DNA of 18,207 nucleotides from Thermomucor indicae-seudaticae (GCA_000787465.1 JSYX01000668.1:1-18207); one strand, 5' to 3'; positions 1 to 9,716 are shown, counted from the stretch's first letter. Notes: a model not told the origin generated them from the letters alone. Numbers and translations: made by a program.

Positions 1-106
1 ACCTCAGTCTCATTCCTCGACAACCCGCGGAAAACGCAGGCGAACAAACGCGGAACCTGACGCTTCCACAGCCGGAACTTCAGTGAAACTCCTCATTTTT
101 TTGCAG

Positions 107-714
107 TGTTCATCTCGGTGGCGCCCTGACATCTTATTCATCACGCGGACAGAAAGCGGCGCGATGCTGGAGGTTGGAAATGGAGAAGCAAAAATGACAA
201 GCGCAGGTTACAAGGCCATCGCCGAGGCCAAAGCGCGGTTGTCCGAAACAGCAAAAAGACAACTACATGTCAGGCTGCAGCATGCGTCCGCCGAGAATGA
301 GTTGGTGACGTTCGGAGTTTTAATCGTTGGTGCGAAGATGGAGCTTTCTGTTGTCATTTCGCCAAGGAAGATATGTATCTTTCTCATCTGTCTTGATATC
401 TTGTTGAAGGCAAGGAGGATGACGAAGACGACGACTCCTCGTTCCATACTACCTCCAGCCATGACATATCAGTGTCGTCGACTATCGATGGTGGGTACGA
501 GTGGATCACCAGTTTCGACGAATTGCCATCCTTCGAACCTATTGACTACGAAGACAGCGAACCCTCCAGAACAGTCAAAGAACTAGCTAAGGACGGATTG
601 TCGGATCCAGATAACACCATAAACAGATTGCGTTTGTTATACATAACGACGGTGGACGATATGACAGCTGAAGACAAGACAGCCATGAAGGAACGATACC
701 TCAAATTCGCCTAG
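107..714 (+). pseudogene. Decayed fragment of a lineage-specific fungal protein (C-terminal part, then N-terminal-like part)
   Basis: Function unknown. Frame 2 (107 to about 355) reads WRPDILFI, then LEVGNGEAK, then an ETAKRQLHVRL helix and TFGVLIVGAKMELSVV. This resembles the C-terminal half of a large Mucorales protein family as I recall it, often found beside transposons. At about 352-358 the sense moves to frame 1 (FAKEDMYLSHLS), meets a TGA at 394-396, then continues through an acidic, serine-rich stretch and INRLRLLYITTVDDMTAEDK to a TAG at 712. A TTTTTTTGCAG at 96-106 could be a genuine splice acceptor for the first part. An intron 330-409 (GTGCGA to GAAG) could formally bridge the frame change, but it would delete the conserved MELSVV stretch, so a frameshift is preferred. 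The 5' end lies outside the window. Frame breaks are seen directly; the family match is from memory. Confidence 0.45.
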
Positions 715-722
715 CTATCTGA

Positions 723-1118
723 AGTGATCAAGCAAACGTCCGCAAGCTTGAACAATGCATCCTCACTCAGGATGTCTTTCAACCGGAGCCAAATACGACA
801 GTCGAAGAACTATCGCACAATATCATCCTGAGTACGATCTATCTACAGCATTCCACTGTACCGTTTCCAAAATGCAAGAAATCCGAAATGAATTTTACAG
901 TGAAATCAGTATCAACTTTTCTTGGGCCTCTGTTTCCAGCTGTGGAGCCTGTCGATATTCAGTGGTATGCACAGATTTTACTCCGTTTGGATAATGAAAG
1001 TAACTCGGATATACTCCAGGGACGCAACGTCGTGGGCATACAAGCAGATTGTCACGGTCGACTCATTGAGTTGGCGCACAGACGTGTCATTTGTTGTGCG
1101 GACAAATACGAGAAATAG
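723..1118 (+). pseudogene. Second fragment of the same protein family (N-terminal half)
   Basis: An open stretch in frame 0 after a TGA at 720 reads SDQANVRKLEQCI, then PNTTVEELSHNI, VPFPKCKKSEMNF, VKSVSTFLGPLFPAVEP and IQWYAQILLRLDN, ending at TAG 1116-1118. It has no convincing start codon. It follows directly in sense from the end of the preceding fragment (MKERYLKFA) with a small frame change, so 400-1118 may be the decayed N-terminal half of one copy. An overlapping frame-1 stretch to 1155 (SWAYKQIV, DVSFVVRT) may carry the downstream sense after another frameshift. I expect the RPDILF-type half to follow here, but it lies upstream at 122 instead. The product is unknown and the locus is probably not translated. 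Confidence 0.4.
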
Positions 1119-1500
1119 CGATCGCTGTAGCGACGTCGTTTACTATTGCCAGTGAGCGGACTGGAAGGCAAGCATATACATGTTAGATTGACTTGGTTGT
1201 GTGTTTTTCTTACTGTAAGCTTAGGCCTTTTAAATTTCTTGCTGCGCAACAAGCACAACGGTTGTGAAGCGAAATGAAAAGCAATATTGCGAACTGGCAC
1301 AAAATGGAAAAAAGCGAGCAAGAACTTGAACGCATATGAAAAAGCGATTTCAAAAAGGACCTCACCGCTTAGGCAAAAGAAGTCAAAGTACACATACTGC
1401 TGCAAAACGCAGCACGTCTCTTGTACTAAAGGTTTTCCTAATGTCTATTCCGGAATCGCGTATTTCCTTATGAAAACGCATATCTTTAAAAATATACGGA
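1119..1500. other. Gene-free stretch
   Basis: No reading frame here carries recognisable protein sense. The longest open frames, a plus-strand one over 1287-1541 and a minus-strand one over 1052-1405, look like chance. The stretch is AT-rich and lies between two decayed coding remnants. I saw no tRNA, terminal inverted repeat or tandem repeat. Confidence 0.5.
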
Positions 1501-2317
1501 AAATGCCAAGAATTACAGAAATACATCTGCTCAATAGTTAGTATTTCTGGACATTATGCCCTCAATTTTCATTATCTGCGGCATCAACCGATGGTCATCC
1601 AATATCTCGGCCCTCCAAAATCTTTCAGCTGCAGGGCTTTGGAGCGAGCTATTGGTAAGACAAATCAATATCAAGCTTCAAGCAGAGTTGTATCTCACAT
1701 CCACCTACAGGAGACATCAAGCAGCACATATAGTCCCGGGTATGATCAGCCAAAAGTGCAGCAAACGCCATGGTCCGATTAGCTGTCACAAACCATTACC
1801 AGCGGCGGCTAGTAGATGCAGATGAAGGACTGCGGGAGGACGTTTATGTGGTAGGCACAGAAGAAACCGATCCTGAACTGTGGAGTCCAAAACTCGATAG
1901 GGAAGCAAGTATTGACAAATACGAACACATCGGGCTGGCTTGCTTCTTGGCGGCTGAATATTACAGTCGTCTGCTGGGAGGCAAAAAGAAAAACGTACCA
2001 GCAAGAGTACCAAGGAAGATGAGAAAAAGAACCTGACCAAGGACGATATAAATGCATCGATCGTCATCGGTAGTCGTCTGTTTGTGGACGGCAATACTTT
2101 TGATGCTTGGATGAAAAGTAAGTCTTCAGTAGTTAAATGTAAGAGAACAATCTTGACTAACAGGGAACAGGCTGTTATGCTGCAATCCCTGGCTGATAGA
2201 AATGATGATGCACAACAAGGAAATTTATTCGAGAAGTTCAAACATGCCCTGCGACCCACTGTATGCCTGCCCAATTACCTCCCCTACGATATTTTGGATG
2301 ATTTGGCATCCTCATGA
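1501..2317 (+). pseudogene. Remnant of a transposon-associated protein (LGPPKSFSCRALERAIG family)
   Basis: Frame 1 from about 1501 to the TAG at 1780-1782 reads HYALNFHYL, then VIQYLGPPKSFSC and RALERAIGKTN. This layout (a His-rich 'NFHYL' helix, then 'GPP..(F/Y)SCR..ERTIG') recalls the C-terminal half of Mucorales proteins often linked to KDZ/DUF4218-like transposons. After a shift, frame 0 (1770-2036) continues with LVDADEGLREDVYVVG and KYEHIGLACFLAAEYYSRL. A third frame gives DDINASIVIGSRLFVDG and runs to TGA 2315-2317. A textbook intron may be present at 2118-2163 (GTAAGT, CTAAC, CAG), but removing it shifts the frame. At least two frame changes and no start codon point to a dead copy. 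I did not find terminal inverted repeats or target-site duplications by eye. Family assignment is tentative. Confidence 0.42.
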
Positions 2318-2603
2318 GTTGGTTCCGAGAAACTTTACTCTCGATACCACTCTTCTCATAATACCACTACGCCATACAATGTCTATCAAGATGCAAAGGT
2401 CTATAAATTGTAGGCTATGAGGATACGCTTGCAGCCTAGCTTCATTTTCCTTTGTCGCACTCTTAACCTCACCGTATGACAGTCTTCAAAAGTGCGCTAT
2501 CAACTTGGATACTATACAAGTCCAAGCATATTACGAAGCTAAAAGTAACTGATGTCTATGTATATAAGTACAATCTAGGTAGCATTGGCGTGCAATATAC
2601 ACG
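2318..2603. other. Intergenic spacer
   Basis: Spacer between the dead transposon-like remnant and the end of the METTL25B-like gene. I see no coding sense or RNA gene. On the minus strand it must hold the 3' UTR of that methyltransferase gene. Confidence 0.5.
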
Positions 2604-4291
2604 TTAAAACTTGGTGGCAACGAAAACCACGTTTCTCGGTGATTCTTGTGGGTCAAATAAAGGCCACATCCAGACACCTGCATTCTCTTCTCCCTTTTCC
2701 CTGATAACCTGCTTCAGATATATCCATCGATCAACAAGCACTATGCTTTCCAATACTGGTGCCAATAATGCTCGCAGAGTCCAGAGAACAATGACTTGCT
2801 GGTGGACCCGATTCTTCTTGTATACATCATAATATGCTCTTGCTTCATCGTCAGAGATGGCATTCTCGGATAAGCCAAACTTCTTTAGTGCTACCCGTAC
2901 ATAGCCTGCGAAGTCCTTTTTCTTGTTCACTCGATGCGCCAGCACTGGAGGGGATGAAGCAGATGCGAGTCCTTTCTCTACCATGATGAGCTATTATAGT
3001 GGTAATAATGAGCGAAGAATGCTCACGCCCGTCAGCAATCCCACTCAAGATCCACAAGCCTGACTTGCCTGCAATAATGCTCGGAAAAAATGCTGTTCAA
3101 ACGATTGCATACTCGCTTTCTTATCATGCATCCACTGCCAGGGCGAATGACAAGCCAAAACACGTGCCGTTGTTCCCATTTGCCAACCCGTTTCTTTCAA
3201 TATTTTGCTCATTGGAAACCCCGTAGAAGAACCGTTTTCTTTGTCGCCCTCGCTTAGATAATGATAGCAACAGCCCACATTGACAAGACTGATGACTTTG
3301 TCGCTTTCTCCAAAGAGACGCATGATAAGCGTAGAAAGATCACCGCAAGCATGCAAACCACAAATCAGCCATTTTTCTTCGTCGTCATCGGTGTTACTCC
3401 ATCGCGTCAATACGCTTGACACGTTTTCCGGAGTGATGGTTTCGGTGACATGGTTCAGTTTGGGCGATATCGCGGCACCCTTTGATGCTCGTCTATCGAA
3501 TTTTTGCGCGCCTTTTGTTTGGACCTCTGACATATCGACTGCCAATACTTCAAAGTCATGTTGAAATGCCAATGCACGCGAGAGATACCCTTGACCGGAA
3601 CCCAGATCAAGGGCGCGGGAGACGCCTTGTCGCTGACCAACGTGATGGATCAAGGTACTCATTAACCGGACCTAAGTCATATGTCATCAATAAACCTCTC
3701 TCCCCAGGAAATCCATCCTATATACTAGACGTACTTCGTGTATCTTTTTGTCCGTCATCCCAAACTTCATGTAGTTTTCCAAGGGAGGCATTTGACCCAC
3801 TGAAAACATATGATCATGAGCCCAAAAACATTGTTATACGACAGTGTAGGCAAAACGCATACTCAACAGTCAAAAAAAGAAGAAGAAGAAGAAGAAGAAG
3901 GGTACCGTGGTAGCTGCAGCGCATGAGTTTCCCGTATAAACTTTTTGAGAGATTCAGGCCATTCGAGATTCTTATTTTTTTTTTTGCCTTGTCCAGTTAG
4001 TGACCATATTTTCCTCAAACTTGCAAGATCTACGGGTCTTACCATTTTATATTCAAATGAAGGGAGTTGGAGGATAATATCGAGCCAACCATCGTCAGTT
4101 TGATCTGGTAACAGAGCCTCCTGCCAGCTTGGATCAAGCAGATCCCAATGCCGGTGGGTTAAAAAGTCCACCATGTGTAATTCGTATAGCCATTTATAAC
4201 GTTTGACAAACGCAACCAATGACTGCAGGTATTCTTCAGGCGAGTGGAAGCCAACAGGTAGATCTATCTCTCTAGAAGGAAGAAACATCAT
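2604..4291 (-). CDS. METTL25B/RRNAD1-like methyltransferase
   Basis: Four exons: 4291-3868, 3799-3735, 3671-3069 and 2990-2604, giving 492 aa. Introns are 3800-3867, 3672-3734 and 2991-3068. The N-terminal region has an HMVDFLTHRHWDLLDPSWQEAL block. A TDKKIHEVRLM segment follows, then a Rossmann SAM-binding loop DLGSGQGYLSRAL (about 185-195). The family signatures GLHACGDLS (268-276) and VNVGCCYHYLS (about 292-302) follow, and the C-terminus ends ESPRNVVFVATKF. Length and motif order match METTL25B (RRNAD1), a conserved class I methyltransferase-fold protein whose substrate I will not guess. The third intron needs a GC donor (CAG|GCAAGT) to join FFRALLQ to LIMVEKG. A run of seven serines sits at the end of exon 1. 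ATG 4291 is the first in-frame start after a stop; ATG 4288 is equally possible. The next gene upstream on this strand is the MADS-box gene. Confidence 0.85.
2991..3068 (-). other. GC-AG intron (METTL25B-like gene, intron 3)
   Basis: The donor is CAG|GCAAGT, the usual consensus of GC-type donors, and the acceptor is ATAATAG; length is 78 nt. A CTGAC branch-type motif lies inside. Phase is 0 on both sides. Reading through gives ASQACGS and a stop, so splicing is needed to reach the conserved C-terminus. No GT donor nearby keeps the frame. Confidence 0.75.
3877..3900. repeat. (AAG)8 microsatellite encoding a serine run
   Basis: Eight AAG units on the plus strand, next to a run of seven A. On the minus strand they read as TCT codons giving seven serines near the 3' end of exon 1 of the METTL25B-like gene, just before the proposed donor at 3867. 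Unit-length changes would keep frame. Confidence 0.9.
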
Positions 4292-4577
4292 TTGGATCGG
4301 GGAAACGTTTGAGCTCAACAGAAAAAATTGCTTGTTCAAAAGATCCTTTCCTTGACCAGTAGGAAGTTAGTCAAATACAGCTATATTGATATATCACACT
4401 AGCGCTATTTTACTTTCAAACCATAGGACATGAAGGGAGATTGATGTGGGGATACTATATATAAAACATCAGAGAAGAAAAGAAAATATGTAGGATTCGA
4501 AAGGTAAGGACGGAGAGAGATAGAAGGAAGCTAGGCGAAAGACGCTCACGATAGCAAGGTCGATGGAATATTGCTCG
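4292..4577 (-). promoter_or_regulatory. Spacer: MADS-box 3' UTR and METTL25B-like promoter
   Basis: This 286-bp spacer lies between two genes in the same orientation. It must contain the 3' UTR of the MADS-box gene and the 5' region of the methyltransferase gene. It is AT-rich. A TTG-initiated in-frame extension back to 4339 exists but has no ATG and meets a TAA a few codons further up, so it is treated as untranslated. No specific site is identified. Confidence 0.45.
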
Positions 4578-5781
4578 TTACTTGTTCATCGGTCTGGTTT
4601 TATCGTTCGATTGGACCGAATCTCGGATGCTATTGGCACTGCCTTGCCAGTAGTTCGCATAATGGGAAGGTGGCGGCGCATATGGTTGCTGTGGCTGCTG
4701 GGCTTGCGGTTGCGACTGCTGAGCTTGTTGGGATTGATGCTGGCCACCATAAAATGGAGACGGCGGAACTGGACCATAAGCAGGGAATTGGGCTGCATGT
4801 GCAGAACTCATGAAGCCAGGATAACCGCTTCCAGGCATTTGAGGGCCACCGGCGGCTGCATACACGGCAGGCTGATAAGCAGTGGTGGCAGCCGCTCGAG
4901 AAGTTGTAGCACCAGTAGTAAGATAAGAAGTGTCCATAGGCTAATTACAATGCCAATAAATCCAGTGAGCATATGCTTCATCAGATAGATACTGCCTCCC
5001 ACAAGATGCATGCATACCTTTTTCTCTTCTTTCTCTAGCCTTGGCGATGTGTGCTGCTCCGAAGTGGATAGATCCTGCTGAATTATCCAATTAGACATGT
5101 GCAATACTACAGATTTGAACTATCAATTTACAGAAGACGACGACGGTTCACCAGGAACGGGATCCGGAGCATTGAGACATGCTTGGATAAGGTTCTTGCC
5201 TTCAGGCTTGGTAACAATTGGCTGGAGTTTGACAGTTGTAAAGGTATATACCAGACCAGTCTCCGAAACGACCAACAACAATACTTGAGTGCCTGTTAAA
5301 GTACTCAACTCATAGGCCTTTGGGAAGGAGATAAAGAAACGGACATTAGCAAAAAACCATCTTTCCTTTTTAGATACTCTACATCCCCAAAAAAGAAGAC
5401 AGAGAGACAGCGGTGACCACTATTTTATGTGTCGCTTCCTCTTTTTTACCGTAAGCTCTTTTTTTTTGCTACGTGTTCTCTCCACTTCCATCACCGACTG
5501 CGCCATGATTACGCACACCGCTTTCACGAACACCCCTGACGAAAAACCGGTATAGTCGAAAAGAAAGCTCTTACCTTCTTCATAATACCGGCCTTGCGCT
5601 TAGAAAAAGTAATGTGACGACGGTTCTTGTCCTCAATGTACTCAATCTTGATCTTTCGACGACCAGAGCGCTTCGAAGGCTTTTCGCTGTCAGAGTCCTC
5701 AATGGAAGCATTCTCCATGTTCATTTCCTGGAATTGCTGCCTGTTCGACTGATCGTCTGATGGTTGCTGGGCGGGATTCAT
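4578..5781 (-). CDS. mcm1: SRF/Mcm1-type MADS-box transcription factor
   Basis: Four exons: 5781-5575, 5317-5132, 5077-5018 and 4940-4578, giving 271 aa. The MADS box starts at residue 40 with GRRKIKIEYIEDKNRRHITF and SKRKAGIMKK (60-69). Exon 2 continues it with AYELSTLTGTQVLLLVVSE and GLVYTFTT, followed by the SAM-type extension PIVTKPEGKNLIQACLNAPD. This is the type I (SRF/Mcm1) pattern: a dimeric DNA-binding domain that recognises CArG-like boxes with partner factors. The N-terminus is acidic and Gln/Ser-rich. The C-terminal 120 residues are rich in Gln, Pro, Tyr and Ala, a likely activation or interaction region. Introns are 5318-5574 (257 nt, far longer than its neighbours), 5078-5131 and 4941-5017. 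The acceptor of intron 2 is CAGCAG, so one Gln may be optional. The gene is divergent from the SNF2 gene. The symbol is by family, not proven orthology. Confidence 0.92.
5318..5574 (-). other. Long intron splitting the MADS box
   Basis: The donor is AAG|GTAAGA and the acceptor CCCAAAG|GCC; length is 257 nt and phase is 0 between Lys69 and Ala70. Most other introns in the window are 54-80 nt. It holds several A-rich and pyrimidine-rich runs and no protein sense. Confidence 0.85.
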
Positions 5782-6458
5782 CTCTCTTTCCTAACTGAGT
5801 TTTGGGTAGGTAGGCCGTTGCCAAAAGAAGAGATTTGCTCAAGAAAGGCAAGCTTGTTTCAGGGAGAAAGCGAAAAAATTGGAGAAAGCAAGCTGGCTTT
5901 CAATTTTTAACCATCAATCGTTCTCAAGCTTTTGTACAGTATTGAACTTTGAATCAATGGAGCGTTAAAAATCACATGACCCGGCAATGAATACGTTTGT
6001 CGTTGGAGGCATGCAACTTGGGCCTTGTCGCCATTATTGCTTACCACAACCTTTGCTTGCCTTGCCGGCAGCAACATGGCTTGCCCGACTTCTTTCACTC
6101 GTCAAAAGTCTTGCGAAAAAGAGGAACAAATAGCTCGCGATCTGCATGGACGGACTCTTGTTGGTGATGGTCATGTACAACATTATCCGACATATCTACT
6201 TCTCTCCTTTGTTTACCCATTACAGTTGATTAACTTTGCACTCGAATTGATGACTGAGCATTATCTGTTGACTCTTGGATAGCCATAGTGGGATATACCA
6301 GTATGCATGCGCCTGCTTATGATAGGCATTGTTCAATGCGTTGGTACCGTAGATCACAGGGCGAGAAAGATACCCAGGAAAGACGTCTCTTGCATGAATC
6401 TTTTATTTTTGGAAGGAGCCAAAAATTGACGCCATTTACTTTCTAACCTTCAAAAGAA
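5782..6458. promoter_or_regulatory. Divergent intergenic region, MADS-box / SNF2 genes
   Basis: A 677-bp spacer between two genes transcribed away from each other, so it should carry both promoters and 5' UTRs. A plus-strand 85-codon frame from 6025 has no recognisable domain and is judged spurious. I looked for a Mcm1-type CArG site that could mean autoregulation and saw no clear match. Pyrimidine-rich tracts lie close to both starts. Confidence 0.5.
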
Positions 6459-9437
6459 ATGCTTCCAGATCAGAAGATCACGACAGAATTGTCCGAGAAA
6501 TTGTTTGGTTCCGAACTTCCTCCACTACAAGCATTCCAACGCACAGAAGCAGCAGCAGCTCAACCGCTGGCCCTACAAAATCGGATCGCGCCTCCCGATT
6601 TCAGGAACACGTCGGCTGCAAAGCTTTACGAATTCGATAATGACGAGACCGATGACGATGTAGTGATTACGATGGTCAGACAGAGGCCCACCAAAGAACA
6701 ATCTCATGACAGGTCCCGGAAAAGCGTGGAAGCTGCTACTACCAACGAAGAGCTCGAAAAGCGCATGACCATCGGCTGCCATGGTGCTGTTCGGATTCCT
6801 CCTTTTTACGACCCTATTCTCAAGGACCACCAAGTATGATGCAGTTTTGTATGCGGACATATGGATGACGTTATCACTAACACAATGCGAAAAGATAAAG
6901 GGCATAAAGTTCTTGTGGAATAGAATCGTTGAGGTACGCACAGGCTGTATTTTAGCACATACAATGGGTCTCGGTATGTGAATAAGCGAAATCAACACTG
7001 TCTTGTTCATGATTAACCATTTTACTAGGCAAATCTATCCAAACGATTACCTTTATCGTTACACTCTTTCGAGAATGTATAAAGCAACCGCCGAACAGAA
7101 GTATACCCCAATATCTAAAGGTAGTAAAGGCTTCTACGGTTACGACTGTTCAACTATTAAAGACGCGTTGGTTAGACCAGAAGAGTGCTTATTCTCGCGC
7201 CCGTTACGACACTGGCAAATTGGGTAGCAGAGTTCGACAAGTGGGTCCCTCAAGAGATGCAAGGCCTTATGGGTCACATATACAACTTTCATGGCAAGTC
7301 CAGGTTATTACTCAAAACAGGTGTAATGGACAATATACTAACTCTGTCCATAATAACAGATGCCATTGCCGGTCATCCATCTATTTCCCGGAAGATATTC
7401 TTTCTAGAGCAATGGTACAACGATGGCGGGGTCATGCTTATGAGTTATGAGCAGTTTCGAAGCCTGCTCACGTATTCAAAGAATGACAACCATGCAGTCA
7501 AGATCGCCACTTACATGGTCAATCCTGGCCCGTCTTTATTGGTTGCAGACGAAGGCCATCGCATCAAAAATATCGGTTCGCAAGTGACTCAGGCCATCCA
7601 GAAGATCAACACACGCGCTCGGATATGCTTAACAGGCTATCCCATCCAGAACAATTTACGAGAGTTTTATTGCATTGTCAACTTCGTGGCTGAAGGGCTC
7701 CTTCCGCCAAAAGAAAAATTCGATTTGGTGTATGCCAAGCCTATCCAGAATATTTATGCCGACTCCTCTCCGTCTGCCAAGTTCATTGCAAAAGCATCAC
7801 TTTTGGAGCTACAGCTATTAACGGATTTCGCCGTTCAAAGGCAAGTAGATAAAGGCGGGGTTTTTGTCCTACGAAGCTTGCTGACAACAGCATCTCTTGC
7901 TTTAGGATAGGCCCTGAGGTCCTAAGAGAGAGCCTACCTGCCAAAACCGAGTATTACATCTACTGCCGACTCACTCAATTGCAGTACGAGACGTATATAC
8001 GACTGCTACGTGATCTCCCAAAGTTTAATATGGTATCTCCTTTGACTTTCTTGCCTCTCTTTCGGGCTGTTTGCAATCATCCCATTTTACTACACAAGGT
8101 AAGAAATACAGATTATAGAAAGAAAGGTTAGATATGCATTCTGACGATGGACCAGATGGCAGTAGCTCGACGCGAGTTTGACAAGGCAAAGAGGTTGAGG
8201 TTGCCGGAAAATCGGGAAGGTTACGACGTATTTTGCGAAGTAGAAGTGGAAGCAGAGGAGGAAATTGCTGGTCTCGGTGACGACAAGTTTCTCCAGTGGA
8301 CAGATTACTTCTTTTCTCGCAGGCCAGGTGAGTGATATTACAGAAAAGCGAGACTAGAGTGCATGTGGATGACGTATGATACTTTTAAAAGGTGCCGACA
8401 GCTATCAGAATTCTAGCAAAATGCTGTTGACGATGGCGATCGCAAAAGCAACTCGCAGCCGTAATGAGAAGCTCTTGATCATTAGCCACAGTATAGCTTG
8501 TCTGGGTAAGCGCTTTCGTCTAATAGGAACTCCAGAGTTCAAAGTCTGATATCGGTTAACATCAGATTACCTCGAAAATTTGTTGCCGATGCTTGGTATC
8601 AATGTCGTTCGCTTGGACGGAAACACTCCTTATGAGGTGAGTACTTTACATATCCATAGCAAGCAAGTGCGAAAAAAAAGCTGACGTTTATCAAGCAACG
8701 ACAACCATTAATAGATCTCTTTCATCGGCATGAGGACAAACATACCATGCTCCTTTCAGCAAAGGTAAATGCCAATTCTATCCGCTCCGAAATGTTTACA
8801 TATATGTGTACTGACCCTGATACTCTCAGGCTGGTTCCTTGGGAATAAACATCACATGCGCAAACAGGGTTATCCTATTTGACTCGGACTGGAATCCATG
8901 TCACGATGAGCAGGGTATAGGAAGAGTATACCGATTCGGACAGGAAAAGAACGTCTATGTGTATCGCCTTATAACGTATTCAACGCTCGAACAGCGTCTA
9001 ATGGCGCAAAGCGTGCATAAACGCGGTATTGCAAGGTATAGATGAGCGATACTCGATCTAGAAAAGAAGAAAAAGGTTGACTAAAAATACCATTTTGCCT
9101 TAGCCGAGTTATTGACAACTACTATATGCCTCTACAAGATAAATACGAGATGAGAAAATACTTTGCAGTGCCAGCGCAAAAGCCCAAGACTAGGCTACAC
9201 GATCACGAGATATCAATTACGGACGACGTTATGCGGGACATCATTCTTGGCGAGGGAAAACTTTCCATTGTAGATTTAGAATTGGGAGATACGATCGACA
9301 AGGCGGTGGTCGTTGAGGATAGCGATCTTTTACCAGACCGGGATATGGAAAGAATCCGCCAAGAAGTGAAGAAGTTTCGAAGGTCTTGGATAATGAACCG
9401 ATCTATTCATCAGGCACCTTCGCAAAGGAACATGTAA
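6459..9437 (+). CDS. SNF2-family ATPase, ATRX/ARIP4-like
   Basis: Eleven exons give 789 aa: 6459-6833, 6895-6973, 7029-7120, 7176-7840, 7906-8098, 8156-8327, 8392-8505, 8566-8636, 8696-8764, 8830-9035, 9104-9437. All phases agree. The first 125 residues are acidic and variable. Next come motif I GCILAHTMGLGKS (Lys153), motif Ia VLILAPVTTLANW (from 186), motif II DEGH (307-310) and motif III LTGYPIQNN (from 334). The second lobe has LIISHSIACLDYLE, AGSLGINITCANRVILFDSD and motif VI QGIGRVYRFGQ (638-648). DEGH instead of DEAH, and 'GCILAH.MGLGK', are typical of the ATRX/ARIP4 branch of DNA translocases that remodel chromatin. There is room for only a short N-terminus, so no ADD zinc finger like that of animal ATRX. 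Intron 7841-7905 uses a GC donor. The gene looks intact. Confidence 0.9.
7841..7905 (+). other. GC-AG intron (SNF2 gene, intron 4)
   Basis: The donor is CAAAG|GCAAGT and the acceptor GCTTTAG; length is 65 nt with a CTGAC branch-type motif. It joins FAVQ to RIGPEVLRESLP in frame. The nearby GT donor (GTAGAT, 4 nt downstream) would lead to a TGA within four codons, so the GC donor is required if the protein is functional. Confidence 0.8.
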
Positions 9438-9716
9438 ATACGGCTATTCCATCCTTTCCGTCATGATACATATGTGTTGTAAGCGTTACCGATTCCTCTA
9501 TTGTATATATATGTACGTACTGTTGTCAATATATTGCTGGTTGCCCTAACAAATTAAACACCTGAAGCACGTTGTTCAATTGGATACATCGAAAAAGTGG
9601 ATTATGCAGGATGATAACGGCTGTCACTGCTGTCTCAATAACGTGATGATGCTGGGTTAGTTGAGCGGAACAAGGTTTGTCCCCGCCTCTCCGCGCCTTC
9701 TCTTTGTGGTATTGCT
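9438..9716 (+). promoter_or_regulatory. Spacer: SNF2 3' UTR and dehydrogenase promoter
   Basis: 279 bp between two genes in the same direction. The first part is AT-rich (TATATATATG near 9505), compatible with 3' processing signals. The part just before 9717 is pyrimidine-rich, as is common before fungal start codons. No specific factor site is called. Confidence 0.4.

Noticed and set aside
1052..1405. Minus-strand 117-codon frame in the decayed left region
   Set aside because: Its composition looks random, it overlaps the end of a recognisable plus-strand remnant, and no motif was found.
3482..3913. Plus-strand 143-codon frame opposite the METTL25B-like gene
   Set aside because: It is antisense to exons carrying the conserved SAM-binding motifs, and its poly-Arg tail is just the AAG microsatellite read in another frame.
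6025..6282. Plus-strand 85-codon frame in the MADS-box/SNF2 spacer
   Set aside because: It has no recognisable domain and no supporting introns, and it lies in a divergent promoter region. A small gene cannot be fully excluded.
7846..7905. GT donor (GTAGAT) for SNF2 intron 4
   Set aside because: Joining at this donor puts the downstream exon in a frame with a TGA within a few codons, whereas the GC donor 4 nt upstream restores the conserved sequence.
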